Counted from the first letter of the stretch, positions 39,247 to 48,584 are shown. The stretch is 64,000 nucleotides of DNA from Rhizobiales bacterium 64-17 (GCA_001899285.1 MKWA01000022.1:1-64000); one strand, 5' to 3'. Notes: generated from the letters alone by a model not told the origin. Numbers and translations are program-made.

Positions 39247-40152
39247 ATGGCGACACGCGCCTACTGGTCGGGACGAATCCGGCTCGCTCTGGTGTCGATC
39301 CCGGTGGATGTTATTCCCGCCACCAAATCCTCGCACCGCATCGCCTTCCATCAGGTGCACGAGCCGAGCGGCAAGCGCATCCGCTACGAGAAGGTCGTGC
39401 CGGGGATCGGGCCGGTCGATGCCGACGACATCGTCAAAGGCTACGAGGTGGAGAAGGGCAAATATGTGCTGCTCTCCGACGAGGAAATCGACGAGGTCAA
39501 GCTGGAGGCGAAGAAATCGGTCGATCTGGTGCAGTTTGTCGATCAGGATGACATCGATCCGATCTATTTCGAGCGGCCGTTCTTCGTGCTGCCGGCCGGC
39601 GACAGCGAGGATGCGGACGAAGCCTATGCGGTGCTGCGCGACGCTTTGAAGAAAACGCGCAAGATCGGGCTGGGCCAGATCGTCGTGCGCGGACAAAGCT
39701 CGATCGTCGCCATCAAGCCGTGCGGACGCGGGCTGGTGATGGAAACGATCCGCTACGCCGACGAGGTGAAGAAGGCCGACACCGCGTTCGACGATATCGA
39801 GGACGGCACGCCCGACAAGGAATTGCTCGAGCTTGGCGAGGAACTGATCAAGAAGAAGTCCGGAAAATTTCATCCCGAAAAATTCAAGGACGCTTACACT
39901 ACCGCACTGCGCGAACTGATCGACGCCAAGGTCGAGAAGCGCGCGCCGAAGGCGATCGAGGAGGCAGCACCGGCATCAAATGTCATCAATCTGATGGACG
40001 CGCTGAAACGCTCGGTGCGCGGCGACAGTGGCCGATCGGGCGCCGCGACCAAACCAAAAGGCAAATCGCGCGCGGTTAGTGCGGCAGCACGCAAGAAGCC
40101 GGCGAAGAAAGCGACGAAGAAAGCCGGAAAATCGAAACGCAAGGCGGCGTGA
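39247..40152 (+). CDS. ku: Non-homologous end joining protein Ku
   Basis: DNA-end binding homodimer of 301 residues for bacterial NHEJ. The Ku core spans residues 1-255 and begins with the standard ATRAYWSGRIRLALVSIPVDV; RIRYEKVVPG, YFERPFFVLPAG, GLGQIVVRGQS and ELLELGEELIKKKSGKF are family motifs. The C-terminal 45 residues are very Lys/Ala-rich, the kind of tail that modulates DNA binding and LigD recruitment. A GAGAGG site precedes the ATG. The LigD phosphoesterase ORF starts 3 bases after the stop, so the two are one transcription unit. Confidence 0.97.
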   Translation: MATRAYWSGRIRLALVSIPVDVIPATKSSHRIAFHQVHEPSGKRIRYEKVVPGIGPVDADDIVKGYEVEKGKYVLLSDEEIDEVKLEAKKSVDLVQFVDQDDIDPIYFERPFFVLPAGDSEDADEAYAVLRDALKKTRKIGLGQIVVRGQSSIVAIKPCGRGLVMETIRYADEVKKADTAFDDIEDGTPDKELLELGEELIKKKSGKFHPEKFKDAYTTALRELIDAKVEKRAPKAIEEAAPASNVINLMDALKRSVRGDSGRSGAATKPKGKSRAVSAAARKKPAKKATKKAGKSKRKAA

Positions 40153-40155
40153 GCC

Positions 40156-40965
40156 ATGGCCAAGCGGGCAGCGAAGAAGGCCGCCAGGAAACGCGCTCCG
40201 GCAAAAAAGAAGAAAGCCGGCACCGCAAAGCGACGCGCGTCGTCGCCGCGTTCGCGGGTCTCCGCCGCCGATCCGCTTGACCACTACAAGGCGAAACGCG
40301 ATTTCAAGAAGACACAGGAACCGAGTGGAGAACCGAGCGGCGCGCGGCGTCGCGTCAGCAAGGCCGGCAGGCTGTCCTATCTCATTCAAAAGCACGACGC
40401 CTCGCGGCTGCATTACGATTTCCGGCTGGAATGGAATGGCACGCTGATGAGCTGGGCAGTGCCGAAAGGGCCGAGCGAGAATCCCGACGACAAGCGCCTC
40501 GCCGTGCATGTCGAAAATCATCCGGTCGATTACGGCGGCTTCGAAGGCACGATCCCGCAAGGCGAATATGGCGGCGGCACGGTGATGCTGTGGGATCGCG
40601 GCATCTGGGAGCCGCAAGAAGGAGTCGATGTCGACGCGGCGCTGGCCAAGGGCAAGCTCGCCTTCATCCTGCATGGCGAGCGGCTGAAGGGAAAATGGGC
40701 GCTGGTACGGCTGCGCGCGCGCAGCCCGAAGGACAAGGACAACTGGCTGCTGATCAAAGAGCTTGACGACTATGTGAAGCGCAGCGGCAAGCTCGTCACC
40801 GAGCGCGACGTGAAGAGCGTCGCCAGCGGCCGCAGCATGAACGAGATCGCCGGCGGCAGGCGCGTCTGGCATTCCAACCGCAAAGGCCGTGCGGCGGCTG
40901 CGGCCGCTCCGGAAATCCTTGCCGGTCCCGCGCATCGCCGCTCGGCTCAAAAAAAAAGTCGGTAG
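40156..40965 (+). CDS. ligD: LigD N-terminal part: 3'-phosphoesterase domain
   Basis: The first 269 residues of ATP-dependent ligase D. After a Lys/Arg-rich head the phosphoesterase (PE) domain is clear: FVIQKH-type SYLIQKHDASRLHYDFRLE with the catalytic His and Asp, WAVPKGPS, and VDYGGFEGTIPQGEYGGG with WDRG. PE removes 3'-phosphate or ribonucleotides from break ends. The frame ends at TAG 40963-40965, just after a run of nine A. The rest of LigD continues in the -1 frame (see 41052). It may be a stand-alone PE protein, a frameshifted pseudogene piece or the 0-frame product of a slippage site. Confidence 0.9.
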   Translation: MAKRAAKKAARKRAPAKKKKAGTAKRRASSPRSRVSAADPLDHYKAKRDFKKTQEPSGEPSGARRRVSKAGRLSYLIQKHDASRLHYDFRLEWNGTLMSWAVPKGPSENPDDKRLAVHVENHPVDYGGFEGTIPQGEYGGGTVMLWDRGIWEPQEGVDVDAALAKGKLAFILHGERLKGKWALVRLRARSPKDKDNWLLIKELDDYVKRSGKLVTERDVKSVASGRSMNEIAGGRRVWHSNRKGRAAAAAAPEILAGPAHRRSAQKKSR

Positions 40966-40986
40966 GGTCTGAGACGAAGCTCTCAG
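40949..40986 (+). other. A9 slippery run and hairpin joining the two LigD reading frames
   Basis: Nine A followed by G (40949-40958) contain the A-AAA-AAG heptamer known from -1 frameshifting. After 10 bases, CTGAGA (40969-40974), the loop CGAAGC and TCTCAG (40981-40986) form a perfect 6-bp hairpin. A -1 shift, or one extra A in the mRNA or in the true genome sequence, restores one LigD frame with no intervening stop. Confidence 0.75.
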
Positions 40987-41051
40987 CCGCGACTGTTCGA
41001 AACGACAGCGGCAAGCTGCTGGCTTTCGTCGCGCCGCAACTGGCGACGCTG

Positions 41052-42902
41052 GTGGACGCGCCGCCGCAGGGCGGCGGCTGGCTCTACGAAATCAAATATG
41101 ACGGCTATCGCGCGGTGGCCTCGCTCGCCGGCGGCCGGGTGGCGATCCGCACGCGCAACGGACTCGACTGGACCGACAGATTCGCGGCGTTGGCGCCGGC
41201 CTTGCAGGCGCTGCCGTGCCGCGACGCGGTGCTCGACGGCGAGATCGCGGTGGCGGATGCGCAGGGCCATACCGATTTCGGCGCGCTGCAGGATGCGCTC
41301 TCCACCGGCTCCGGCAAGCTGGCCTACTACCTGTTCGATCTGCTCGCGCTCGATGGCAAGGATTTGCGCAGCCTGCCGCTGCGTGACCGCAAGGAGACCT
41401 TGCGCAAACTGATCGGAAAGAATGCCGGGCCGCTGATCTATTCCGATCACATCGAGACCGAGGGCGAGACGATGTTCGCGCGCGCCTGCGCGCTCAAGCT
41501 CGAGGGCATCATTGCCAAGCGCGCCGACGCGCCGTATCGCTCGGGCCGCACCAAGAGCTGGCTCAAGATCAAATGCGGGATGGAGCAGGAGTTCGTCATC
41601 ATTGGTTGGCGCGCTTCCGACAAGGCGGGGCGGCCGTTCTCGTCGCTGTTGCTGGCGGTGCATGACGGCGGCAAGCTGCGTTACGCCGGCCGTGTCGGCA
41701 CCGGTTATACCGGCGCGCGGCTCATGCGGCTGGCGGCGGCGTTTAAAAAGCTCGCGCGCAAGTCGCCGCCTGTTGATGACGTGCCGCGCGCCATCGCCCG
41801 GCACGCGCATTTCGTCGCGCCGGAACTGGTCGCGGAAATCGAATTCCGCGGCTGGACGCGCGACGGCCTCGTGCGGCACGGCGCGTTCAAGGGCCTGCGC
41901 GGCGACAAGCCGGCGCATGAGGTGGTGCGGGAGCAGGAAATGCCGACGAAGAAGGCGGTGCGGAGCGTCGCGGCGAAAGCGAAACAGGCGAAAAAACGCA
42001 GCGCGCCCGCGCAAAAGCGCGCGACCGCCGACGACGGATCAGAGATGATCGAGGGCGTGCGCGTCACCCATCCGGACCGCGTGCTGTTCGCCGACCACAA
42101 CATCACCAAGCGCGAACTGATCGATCACTACATCGCCGTCGCCGACCGGATGCTGCCGCACATCGCTAACCGGCCGATCAGCCTGGTCCGCTGTCCGCAG
42201 GGCAGCGGCAAGGCGTGCTTCTTCCAGAAGCACGCGTCCGACGGTTTCCCCGATGCCTTCAAGAAAGTGCCGATCCGCGAGAAGTCCGGCAAGCAGGACT
42301 ATCTCTACATCACCGACGTGCAGGGCCTGATCGCGTCGGTGCAAGTCGGCGTGCTCGAACTGCACATCTGGCAATGCCATGTGGACGAGATCGAAAAACC
42401 GGACCGGCTGGTGTTCGATTTCGATCCCGACGAGGGGCTCGACTTCGCCGCGGTGCGCGCCGCGGCGCGTGACATGCGCGACCGGCTGAAAAATCTTGGC
42501 CTCGAATCCTTCGCCATGGTCACTGGCGGCAAGGGCGTGCATGTGGTCGCGCCGCTGACGCGCGGCCATAGCTGGGATCAGCACAAGGATTTCGCCGAGG
42601 CCATGGCTCGGCTGATGGAGGAAGAGGAGCCGGAGCGGTTCGTCGCCAACATGGCGAAGGCGAAGCGCAAGGGCCGCATCTTCGTCGACTATCTGCGCAA
42701 CCAGCGCGGCGCGACGGCGATCTGTCCGTTCTCGACCCGTGCGCGCAAGGGTGCGCATGTCGCCCTGCCGGTCTCGTGGACGGCGCTGGCGCGGTTGCCG
42801 AATGCGCATCCCGCTGCGGTCGGCGAGATGGCGAAGGTGTTGCGCGGCAAAGATCCGTGGCCGAACTATTTCAAGCTGCGGCAGAAGCTGCCGGTGCTTT
42901 GA
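41052..42902 (+). CDS. ligD: LigD C-terminal part: ATP-dependent ligase and polymerase domains
   Basis: Ligase and polymerase modules of LigD. The frame is open from the A9 run near 40949, and the first conventional start is GTG 41052. The ligase domain begins at once with nucleotidyl-transfer motif I YEIKYDGYRA (Lys about residue 15), later GIIAKRADAPYRSGRTKSWLKIK and an OB-fold. The polymerase (primase-like) domain begins near residue 330 (VTHPDRVLFADHNITKRELI) with the metal site FDFDPDEG. PE-LIG-POL order matches the Pseudomonas/rhizobial type. If made alone it would retain end-joining catalysis but not PE activity. Confidence 0.93.
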   Translation: MDAPPQGGGWLYEIKYDGYRAVASLAGGRVAIRTRNGLDWTDRFAALAPALQALPCRDAVLDGEIAVADAQGHTDFGALQDALSTGSGKLAYYLFDLLALDGKDLRSLPLRDRKETLRKLIGKNAGPLIYSDHIETEGETMFARACALKLEGIIAKRADAPYRSGRTKSWLKIKCGMEQEFVIIGWRASDKAGRPFSSLLLAVHDGGKLRYAGRVGTGYTGARLMRLAAAFKKLARKSPPVDDVPRAIARHAHFVAPELVAEIEFRGWTRDGLVRHGAFKGLRGDKPAHEVVREQEMPTKKAVRSVAAKAKQAKKRSAPAQKRATADDGSEMIEGVRVTHPDRVLFADHNITKRELIDHYIAVADRMLPHIANRPISLVRCPQGSGKACFFQKHASDGFPDAFKKVPIREKSGKQDYLYITDVQGLIASVQVGVLELHIWQCHVDEIEKPDRLVFDFDPDEGLDFAAVRAAARDMRDRLKNLGLESFAMVTGGKGVHVVAPLTRGHSWDQHKDFAEAMARLMEEEEPERFVANMAKAKRKGRIFVDYLRNQRGATAICPFSTRARKGAHVALPVSWTALARLPNAHPAAVGEMAKVLRGKDPWPNYFKLRQKLPVL

Positions 42903-42910
42903 CCCGCGAT

Positions 42911-44383
42911 CTACTCGACGACGATCTTCACCGGTTCGCCGGGCTTCAACGCCTGGCCCGGCTCGATGCCGTTGATGACGCGGAAGCGGTCGGCCGGATT
43001 ATGCAGCGCCATGCGCCGCGCCAGGCTCTCGATGGTGTCGCCGGCCTTGACCGTGACGATCTTGATCCGCAGCGGCCGTGTCTCGCGGATTTCCTTCAGG
43101 CTCATGCGCCGGAAGGTGTGGATCGCCTCCTTGAAGCTGCGGTCGATCTCTGCCGTGGTGTTCTTGGCGGCGAAGATGAAGCGATAGACGTCGCTGCCGA
43201 AGCGCACGACATAAAGCCGGAACGCCCACGGATCGCCCTTGGCGGTGGCGGTCGCTGCCGGGAAACCGTTGATGGTGACGGCCTCGACGCTGCGCTGGTC
43301 GATGTTCTCGATCCAGCCGGAAGCAAGATAGCTGGTCAGCGACTGCTCGACCGGCACTTGCACCACGTCAAGCCGCATCGCCTGCGAGCCGCCGTCGTTG
43401 AGGCCGAGCACCGCCTGCGCGGTATTGTCGAGTGTGAATCCCTGCGGCGCGGTGAAGGTGAAGCCAAGCCGTGCATGCAGGAAGCGGCGTCCGCGCACGA
43501 AGCCTTCGCTCGGGTCTTCGCCGTAGACCATGCCGTCGAGGTCGGCGATGTATTCGGTGCGCTCGCGCGCTCCGGCGCCCGGCGCGGTGAACTGCCGCGC
43601 GTTGAGTTGCGCATTGCGCACGCGTTCCGGCGTCGAAGGATGCGACGAGATGAAATCGAGCGAGCGCGGATCGGAGGTGCCGAGCGGCTTGAGGTTGGCG
43701 TTGCGCTCCATCGCCGTGAGGAAGCGCGACGCGCCGAACGGATCGTAGCCGGCGCGCGCAGCGATGCCGACGCCGATGCCGTCCGCCTCGAATTCCTGTG
43801 CGCGAGAGAAACTCGCCAAAGCGAGCTTGGACTTGGCAAGCGCCAGCGCGCCGAGATTGGGATCGCTCAATACATCGCTGACCACGGTGGAGACGATCGC
43901 CGCTTGCTTGGCCTGCTCCTCGCGGATTGCGGCGTGACGCGCGATCACATGCGCCATTTCGTGCGACAGCACCGAGGCGACTTCCGACGTGTCGTTGGCG
44001 AGCGCCAGCAGCCCGCGCGTGACGTAGATCTGCCCGGTCGGCAACGCGAACGCATTGACCGCCGGCGAATTGAGGATGGTGACGCGATATTTGAGGTCGG
44101 GCCGCTCGGACGCCGCCACCAGCCGGGCGACCGTGCGGTTCACCAGCGCCTCGAGCTTGGTGTCGTCGTATTCGCCGCCATAGGCCGCGAGGATGCGCGC
44201 GTGTTCCTTCTGGACGGCGGTGCTGGCTTCCGTCGCCTTCGGTGCCTGCGGCAGCGTCACCTGCCGCGAGGTGTCCGGAATCTGCGCGCACGACGCTAGC
44301 CACAGCGCCGCAAGCGCGCCCAAGACGCCAAGAGCGCGCCCGCTTGCGATCCGTTCTGTCCTCGTGCGTCGCATCCTGATCAT
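42911..44383 (-). CDS. M48-family metalloprotease lipoprotein with LysM domain
   Basis: Periplasmic protease of 490 residues. The signal ends in lipobox LASC (Cys32), predicting a lipoprotein. The zinc motif HEMAH is at 141-145, and the third ligand Glu is in the EFEADGIGV segment. Downstream is the TPR-less C-terminal region with YxADLDGMVYGEDP, and the last 50 residues form a LysM-like peptidoglycan-binding module (VKAGDTIESLARRM, NRINGIEPGQALKPGEPVKI-like). BepA/LoiP-type quality control of outer-membrane proteins is the likely role. Its start overlaps the stop of the nuclease gene by four bases. Confidence 0.93.
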   Translation of the reverse strand: MIRMRRTRTERIASGRALGVLGALAALWLASCAQIPDTSRQVTLPQAPKATEASTAVQKEHARILAAYGGEYDDTKLEALVNRTVARLVAASERPDLKYRVTILNSPAVNAFALPTGQIYVTRGLLALANDTSEVASVLSHEMAHVIARHAAIREEQAKQAAIVSTVVSDVLSDPNLGALALAKSKLALASFSRAQEFEADGIGVGIAARAGYDPFGASRFLTAMERNANLKPLGTSDPRSLDFISSHPSTPERVRNAQLNARQFTAPGAGARERTEYIADLDGMVYGEDPSEGFVRGRRFLHARLGFTFTAPQGFTLDNTAQAVLGLNDGGSQAMRLDVVQVPVEQSLTSYLASGWIENIDQRSVEAVTINGFPAATATAKGDPWAFRLYVVRFGSDVYRFIFAAKNTTAEIDRSFKEAIHTFRRMSLKEIRETRPLRIKIVTVKAGDTIESLARRMALHNPADRFRVINGIEPGQALKPGEPVKIVVE

Positions 44384-45240
44384 TGCCGGGCCGCCGTCGT
44401 CGTGTCGGCGAGTTCGATCTGCTCCGGTGTGACGGCTTCGATCACCGGGCCGGAGCGCTGCTCGATGAAGCCGCGCACGCGAATACGGCGGCCTTCGAGC
44501 GCGGTCAATGTCATGCCTGCGGCGGCAAACGGACGCTGGTTGCGCTTGAGCACGATGGCGGTGAAATCGCGGGTCCAGCGCCGGCCGAAATTCAGATAGA
44601 TGACGCCGCGGCTTTCGCGCACCGAGAGCACGGTTCCCTCGACCATGGCGAAGCGCCCGCGCGCCTCGGTCACCATGGCCGGCTGGTCGGCCTGCAGCGG
44701 CGCGAAGGCGGCCTCGGCCCAGAGACCGCGCCGGGCCTGCCGGGCGTCACGCTCGGCGGCGGTCAGCGCCGTGTTGCAGTCCTGCGGGACCGGTTGCGCC
44801 GCGCGCCGGGCAAAGCCGGCGGCGAGCATCGCTTCCTGCAGCGATTGTTTGCCATCGGCCGGATAACCGAAACCCACGCTGCGGCCGTAGCGGTCGGTGC
44901 TGGCGCCGGCAAAGGTGACACGGCGCTCCGCGAGCAGGCCATCGAGGGCCTGACGCGCGGCCTCCGCGCCGGCCTCGTCCGGCTCCGGGACCGCGATGCC
45001 GGCGAGGCGGATTTCGCGGCCGTCGTCGAGCGCGATGGTGCGCCCGTCGCGCACAGCGGCGACCGTCGCGACCGGGGTCGCGGCGCGCGGACAGCCTGCT
45101 GTCTGTGCCGTGGCGGAGGTCGGCATCGTTGCGTTCAAAAGTCCCCAAAAGCCCGCGCCGGCGATGAGACCGGCATAAACCGGGGGCGGCAAACGGCCCG
45201 GTAAGCGGGCGCGGATCGAAACGGGCGAATGAGGCCGCAT
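44380..45240 (-). CDS. Thermonuclease (SNase)-family protein, exported
   Basis: Protein of 286 residues with an N-terminal hydrophobic segment (VYAGLIAGAGFWGLLNAT) that may be a signal or anchor. An SNase-like domain follows (about 58-180): VRDGRTIALDDGREIRLAGI, a catalytic-loop-like DRYGRSVGFGY, and LNTALTAAERDARQARRGLW-type end. The C-terminal 100 residues form another beta-rich module (VEGTVLSVRESRGVIYLNFG). Whether it is an active nuclease is uncertain because the classical Arg-Glu-Arg triad is only partly apparent. It is translated with the downstream M48 protease. Confidence 0.82.
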   Translation of the reverse strand: MRPHSPVSIRARLPGRLPPPVYAGLIAGAGFWGLLNATMPTSATAQTAGCPRAATPVATVAAVRDGRTIALDDGREIRLAGIAVPEPDEAGAEAARQALDGLLAERRVTFAGASTDRYGRSVGFGYPADGKQSLQEAMLAAGFARRAAQPVPQDCNTALTAAERDARQARRGLWAEAAFAPLQADQPAMVTEARGRFAMVEGTVLSVRESRGVIYLNFGRRWTRDFTAIVLKRNQRPFAAAGMTLTALEGRRIRVRGFIEQRSGPVIEAVTPEQIELADTTTAARQ

Positions 45241-45336
45241 TGCGGTGTCGGGTCCAGGTCCGACCGCAATTTTACAGGGTTTTCAGCCAAAAGGGGACCA
45301 GCCGGGGCGTGGAAAACCGGCCAGACCGGGAAAATG

Positions 45337-46650
45337 TCAGCCCGGCCGATACAGGTCCGCCCGCGTCGGCGGCAGGCCGGAGGGGCCGCGGGCCTTTTTC
45401 GAGGCCAGCGTCTGGAAAATGCCGACCGTCGACCGGTCGAAGGCGATGGCGCAGCCGGCGAAATAAGCGAGCCACATCCGCATCTTGACCGAACCGACCT
45501 CGCGGATCGCCGCATCCTTGTTGGCGAGCAGCCGGTCGTGCCACAGCCGGCAGGTGCGGCCGTAATGCTCGCGCCAGCCCTCGACGTCGTGCACCTCGAA
45601 GCCGTGCCGCTCCAGGTTCGCCGCCGACATGCCGATGTGATCGAGCTCGCCGCCGGGGAAGATGTAGCGCACCAGCGCCGCGAATTCCGGGCGATGCTTG
45701 CGGAACTCCTTGTCGGTGCGCTTGGCCGGGCGGGCGATGGCGTGATGCAGATAAAGCCCGCGTGGCCGTAAGAGCCGGTTGATGGTCGCGAAATAGGCCG
45801 GGTGATTGTCGATGCCGACATGCTCGAACATGCCGATCGACGCGATCTTGTCGAACTTGCCCGCAGCCTCATCCCCGAGCGCGTGATAATTCTTCAGTTC
45901 GACAGTGATGCGCTCGCTCAGGCCGCGCGATGCGATGCGCTCCCTGGCGAGCGCGAGTTGTTCCTCCGACAGCGTCACGCCGTGCGCGATGACGCCGTAG
46001 TGCTCGGCCGCGTGACACACCAGCGCGCCCCAGCCGCAGCCGATGTCGAGGAACCGTTCGCCGGGTTGCAGCCTCAGCTTGCGGCAGATCATGTCGAGCT
46101 TGTCGCGCTGCGCGGTGTCGAGGTCATTCGACCAGTCGGTGAAGTAGGCGCAGGAGTAGAGCATCTGCGTGTCGAGGAACAACGTGTAGAACGTGTTCGA
46201 CACGTCGTAGTGATAGGAGATGTTCTCCTTGTTCTCGCCCTCGCTGTTGTCGCTGGTGCCGCGCACGGCGGTGTTCTCCAGCGGCCACGGACCGCCGCGC
46301 GAGACGGTAAGGAATTTCAGCAGCGTCGAGACGACGAGCCGTTTGTCGAGGCTTTTCATCAGGTCGCGCGTGCGCACCTTCGGCCGCTGCGCCACCAGAT
46401 CGAAGATCGTGCCGTTGCGGATGTCGATGCGCGCTGACGCCCACAGATTGGCGAACGTGTCGATCTTCGGCTTGCGCAGCAGCGCCGCGACCGCGCCTTC
46501 GTCGGCGATGCTGACCGCGAGCGCATCCGCCGGCAGATCGGCCGGCACCGTCGAGCCGTCCCACAGCACGAAGCCCGGCGCGAAGCCGGTGCGCTCGCGC
46601 AGATGCGTCAGGAAACGGCGAAAGCTGTCGAGGCGGGCGGTGCTGGTCAT
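45337..46650 (-). CDS. cfa: Cyclopropane-fatty-acyl-phospholipid synthase
   Basis: SAM-dependent enzyme of 437 residues that methylenates unsaturated acyl chains of membrane phospholipids. The SAM-binding motif FLDIGCGWGALVCHAAEHYG lies at about residues 198-217. GVTLSEEQLALARERI, ASIGMFEHVG and YIFPGGELDHIGM are family landmarks. The N-terminal 150 residues form the usual lipid-binding region. No regulatory site was identified upstream. CFA synthases are typically stationary-phase enzymes; that is family knowledge. Confidence 0.95.
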   Translation of the reverse strand: MTSTARLDSFRRFLTHLRERTGFAPGFVLWDGSTVPADLPADALAVSIADEGAVAALLRKPKIDTFANLWASARIDIRNGTIFDLVAQRPKVRTRDLMKSLDKRLVVSTLLKFLTVSRGGPWPLENTAVRGTSDNSEGENKENISYHYDVSNTFYTLFLDTQMLYSCAYFTDWSNDLDTAQRDKLDMICRKLRLQPGERFLDIGCGWGALVCHAAEHYGVIAHGVTLSEEQLALARERIASRGLSERITVELKNYHALGDEAAGKFDKIASIGMFEHVGIDNHPAYFATINRLLRPRGLYLHHAIARPAKRTDKEFRKHRPEFAALVRYIFPGGELDHIGMSAANLERHGFEVHDVEGWREHYGRTCRLWHDRLLANKDAAIREVGSVKMRMWLAYFAGCAIAFDRSTVGIFQTLASKKARGPSGLPPTRADLYRPG

Positions 46651-46701
46651 CGGCGGAGGTAGAGCACGGCGGAGTGGAATTGTCAGTCCTAAATCCCGGC
46701 C

Positions 46702-47490
46702 TTAATCCTCGAAAATCGCCACGGCGCGGGTCCATCCGGCAGAGGCCGCTTTCACCTTCACCGGGAAGCACGACACCATGAAGCCGTCCGGCGGCAGGGC
46801 TTCGAGGTTATGCAACTTTTCCAGGTGACAATAACCGATGTCGCGGCCGGCCTTGTGTCCCTCCCAGATGATCTTGGGATCGCGGTCCACCGCGTAGCGT
46901 TGCGCGGTGTAGGAGAACGGCGCGTCCCAACTCCAGCCGTCAATGCCGGTGACGCGCACGCCGCGCTCGGTGAGATAGAGCGTCGCGTCGCGGCCCATGC
47001 CACAGCCGGAATCGACGTAATCGGCTTCGCCATAACGCGCGCCGGCGGCGGTGTTGACCAGAACGATCTCCAAAGGCTTCAGCGTGTGGCCGATGCGCTG
47101 GAGTTCGTCCTCCACATCGTGCGCGGTGGCGACATAGCCGGCGGGGAAATGCCGGAAGTCGAGTTTCACGCCGGGCTGGAAGCACCAGTCGAGCGGCACC
47201 TGATCGATGGTCATCGCCGGCTTCGGTCCGCCAAGCGCATGATCCATGGTCGGATGGAAATGATAGGGCGCATCGAGATGCGTGCCGTTGTGGGTGGTGA
47301 TCTCGACTTTTTCCAATGCCCAGCCGGCGCTGTCCGGCAGGTCCGACGCTTCGAGGCCGGGGAAGAACGAGCGGATGCGGTCGATGGTCTGATCGTGGCG
47401 CAGATACTGAATCTTCGGCAGCGCGAGCGGCGGATCGCTGGCCACGTCGCTTTCCAGCGGGATGGAGATATCGACGATGCGGCGGGTCAT
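46702..47490 (-). CDS. Cyclase-family metal-dependent hydrolase
   Basis: Protein of 262 residues from ATG at 47490, chosen for its GGAGGA ribosome site; an upstream start adds 21 residues of non-family sequence. The HNGTHLDAPYHF motif is the metal-binding HxGTHxDxPxH signature of the cyclase/kynurenine formamidase family, with a later conserved DSGCGMGRDATLYL region. Members hydrolyse N-formylkynurenine, isatin or related amides. It is divergent from a Bug-type receptor 91 bases away, suggesting a shared catabolic role. The substrate is not identifiable. Confidence 0.88.
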   Translation of the reverse strand: MTRRIVDISIPLESDVASDPPLALPKIQYLRHDQTIDRIRSFFPGLEASDLPDSAGWALEKVEITTHNGTHLDAPYHFHPTMDHALGGPKPAMTIDQVPLDWCFQPGVKLDFRHFPAGYVATAHDVEDELQRIGHTLKPLEIVLVNTAAGARYGEADYVDSGCGMGRDATLYLTERGVRVTGIDGWSWDAPFSYTAQRYAVDRDPKIIWEGHKAGRDIGYCHLEKLHNLEALPPDGFMVSCFPVKVKAASAGWTRAVAIFED

Positions 47491-47581
47491 GCGGCATGTC
47501 CTCCTGATTGTTTGGCAGTTTTCTTGACGGAGCCGGTCCGGCTTGCTTAGCATTTTTCCATCGATTGCCGGGAGATTTGCA

Positions 47582-48538
47582 ATGGTCGTGAAATGGGCGG
47601 GTGCCGCTGCGGCGCTGTTGATGACGTCAACTCTGACTTCGACGCTGGCTGTGGCGCAGTCCTATCCGTCGCACAATGTGGAAGTGATCATTCCGTTCGC
47701 GGCCGGCGGTGGCGTCGACGTGATCGGCCGCGCGGTGGCGGCATCCTTGCAGGAGCAGCTCGGCAAGAGTTTCACGGTGATCAACCGCGACGGCGCCGGT
47801 GGCACGCTTGGCTTTGGTCAGTTGGCGGCGGCGCAGCCGGACGGCCACACGCTCGGCTTCGGCCCCTCGACGCCGATCGCCAACGCGCCCTATCTGGTGA
47901 AGGGCGTGCGCTATAACGTCGAGTCGTTCGATTATATCTGCCAGGTATTCGAGAACGTGTTCTCGATCGCGGTGCCGGCGCAATCGCCGTACAAGACGGC
48001 GAAGGAACTGTTCGCCGCCGCCGGCGACAAGGGCCTGACGTTCGGCCATGCCGGGCTCGGTTCGATCCCGCATCTTTCGGTGGAGAATCTCGCCGAGGCG
48101 CTGCATGTGAAGGTCACGCATCTGCCGTTCCGCGGCGACGCCGCGATGCTGCCGGTGCTGATGAAGGGCGATCTCGATTTTGGTGCACCGGCACTGTCGT
48201 CGATCCGCGGCAACGACAAGATTCGTCCGCTGCTGGTGTTTTCCGGGAAGCGCCAGCCGGCGTTTCCGGATGTGCCGACGGCGGCGGAGCTTGGTGTGAA
48301 AACCTCGGTGCCGCCGGGCCAGAACGGGCTCTATGCCCCGAAGGGTCTGCCGGCCAATGTGAAAACGGCGCTGGAAAAAGCCTGCGCCGCTGCGGTGAAA
48401 TCGGAAGCGGTGCTCAAGGTGATCGGCAACACCGGCCAGAGCATCGCTTATCTCTCCGGCCAGCAATTCCACGATCAGACCGCGGCGGACTACAAGTTCA
48501 AGGGCGAGCTGATCAAGCGGCTCGGGCTGGGGCAGTAG
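47582..48538 (+). CDS. Bug-type tripartite tricarboxylate receptor
   Basis: Periplasmic binding protein of 318 residues from ATG at 47582 with GGGAG upstream. The signal peptide ends near TLAVAQS, followed by the Bug hallmark YPSHNVEVIIPFAAGGGVDVIGRAV and IINRDGAGGT-like VINRDGAGGTLGFGQLAAAQPDG. The family binds carboxylates and feeds TctA/TctB carriers or sensor systems. No TctA/B is in the window. It is divergent from the cyclase-family gene, whose product may act on the imported compound. Confidence 0.92.
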   Translation: MVVKWAGAAAALLMTSTLTSTLAVAQSYPSHNVEVIIPFAAGGGVDVIGRAVAASLQEQLGKSFTVINRDGAGGTLGFGQLAAAQPDGHTLGFGPSTPIANAPYLVKGVRYNVESFDYICQVFENVFSIAVPAQSPYKTAKELFAAAGDKGLTFGHAGLGSIPHLSVENLAEALHVKVTHLPFRGDAAMLPVLMKGDLDFGAPALSSIRGNDKIRPLLVFSGKRQPAFPDVPTAAELGVKTSVPPGQNGLYAPKGLPANVKTALEKACAAAVKSEAVLKVIGNTGQSIAYLSGQQFHDQTAADYKFKGELIKRLGLGQ

Positions 48539-48584
48539 AGCAGCACTGTTCGCTGACGACGGAAGCAGCCGCGCCTCTCTCTGA

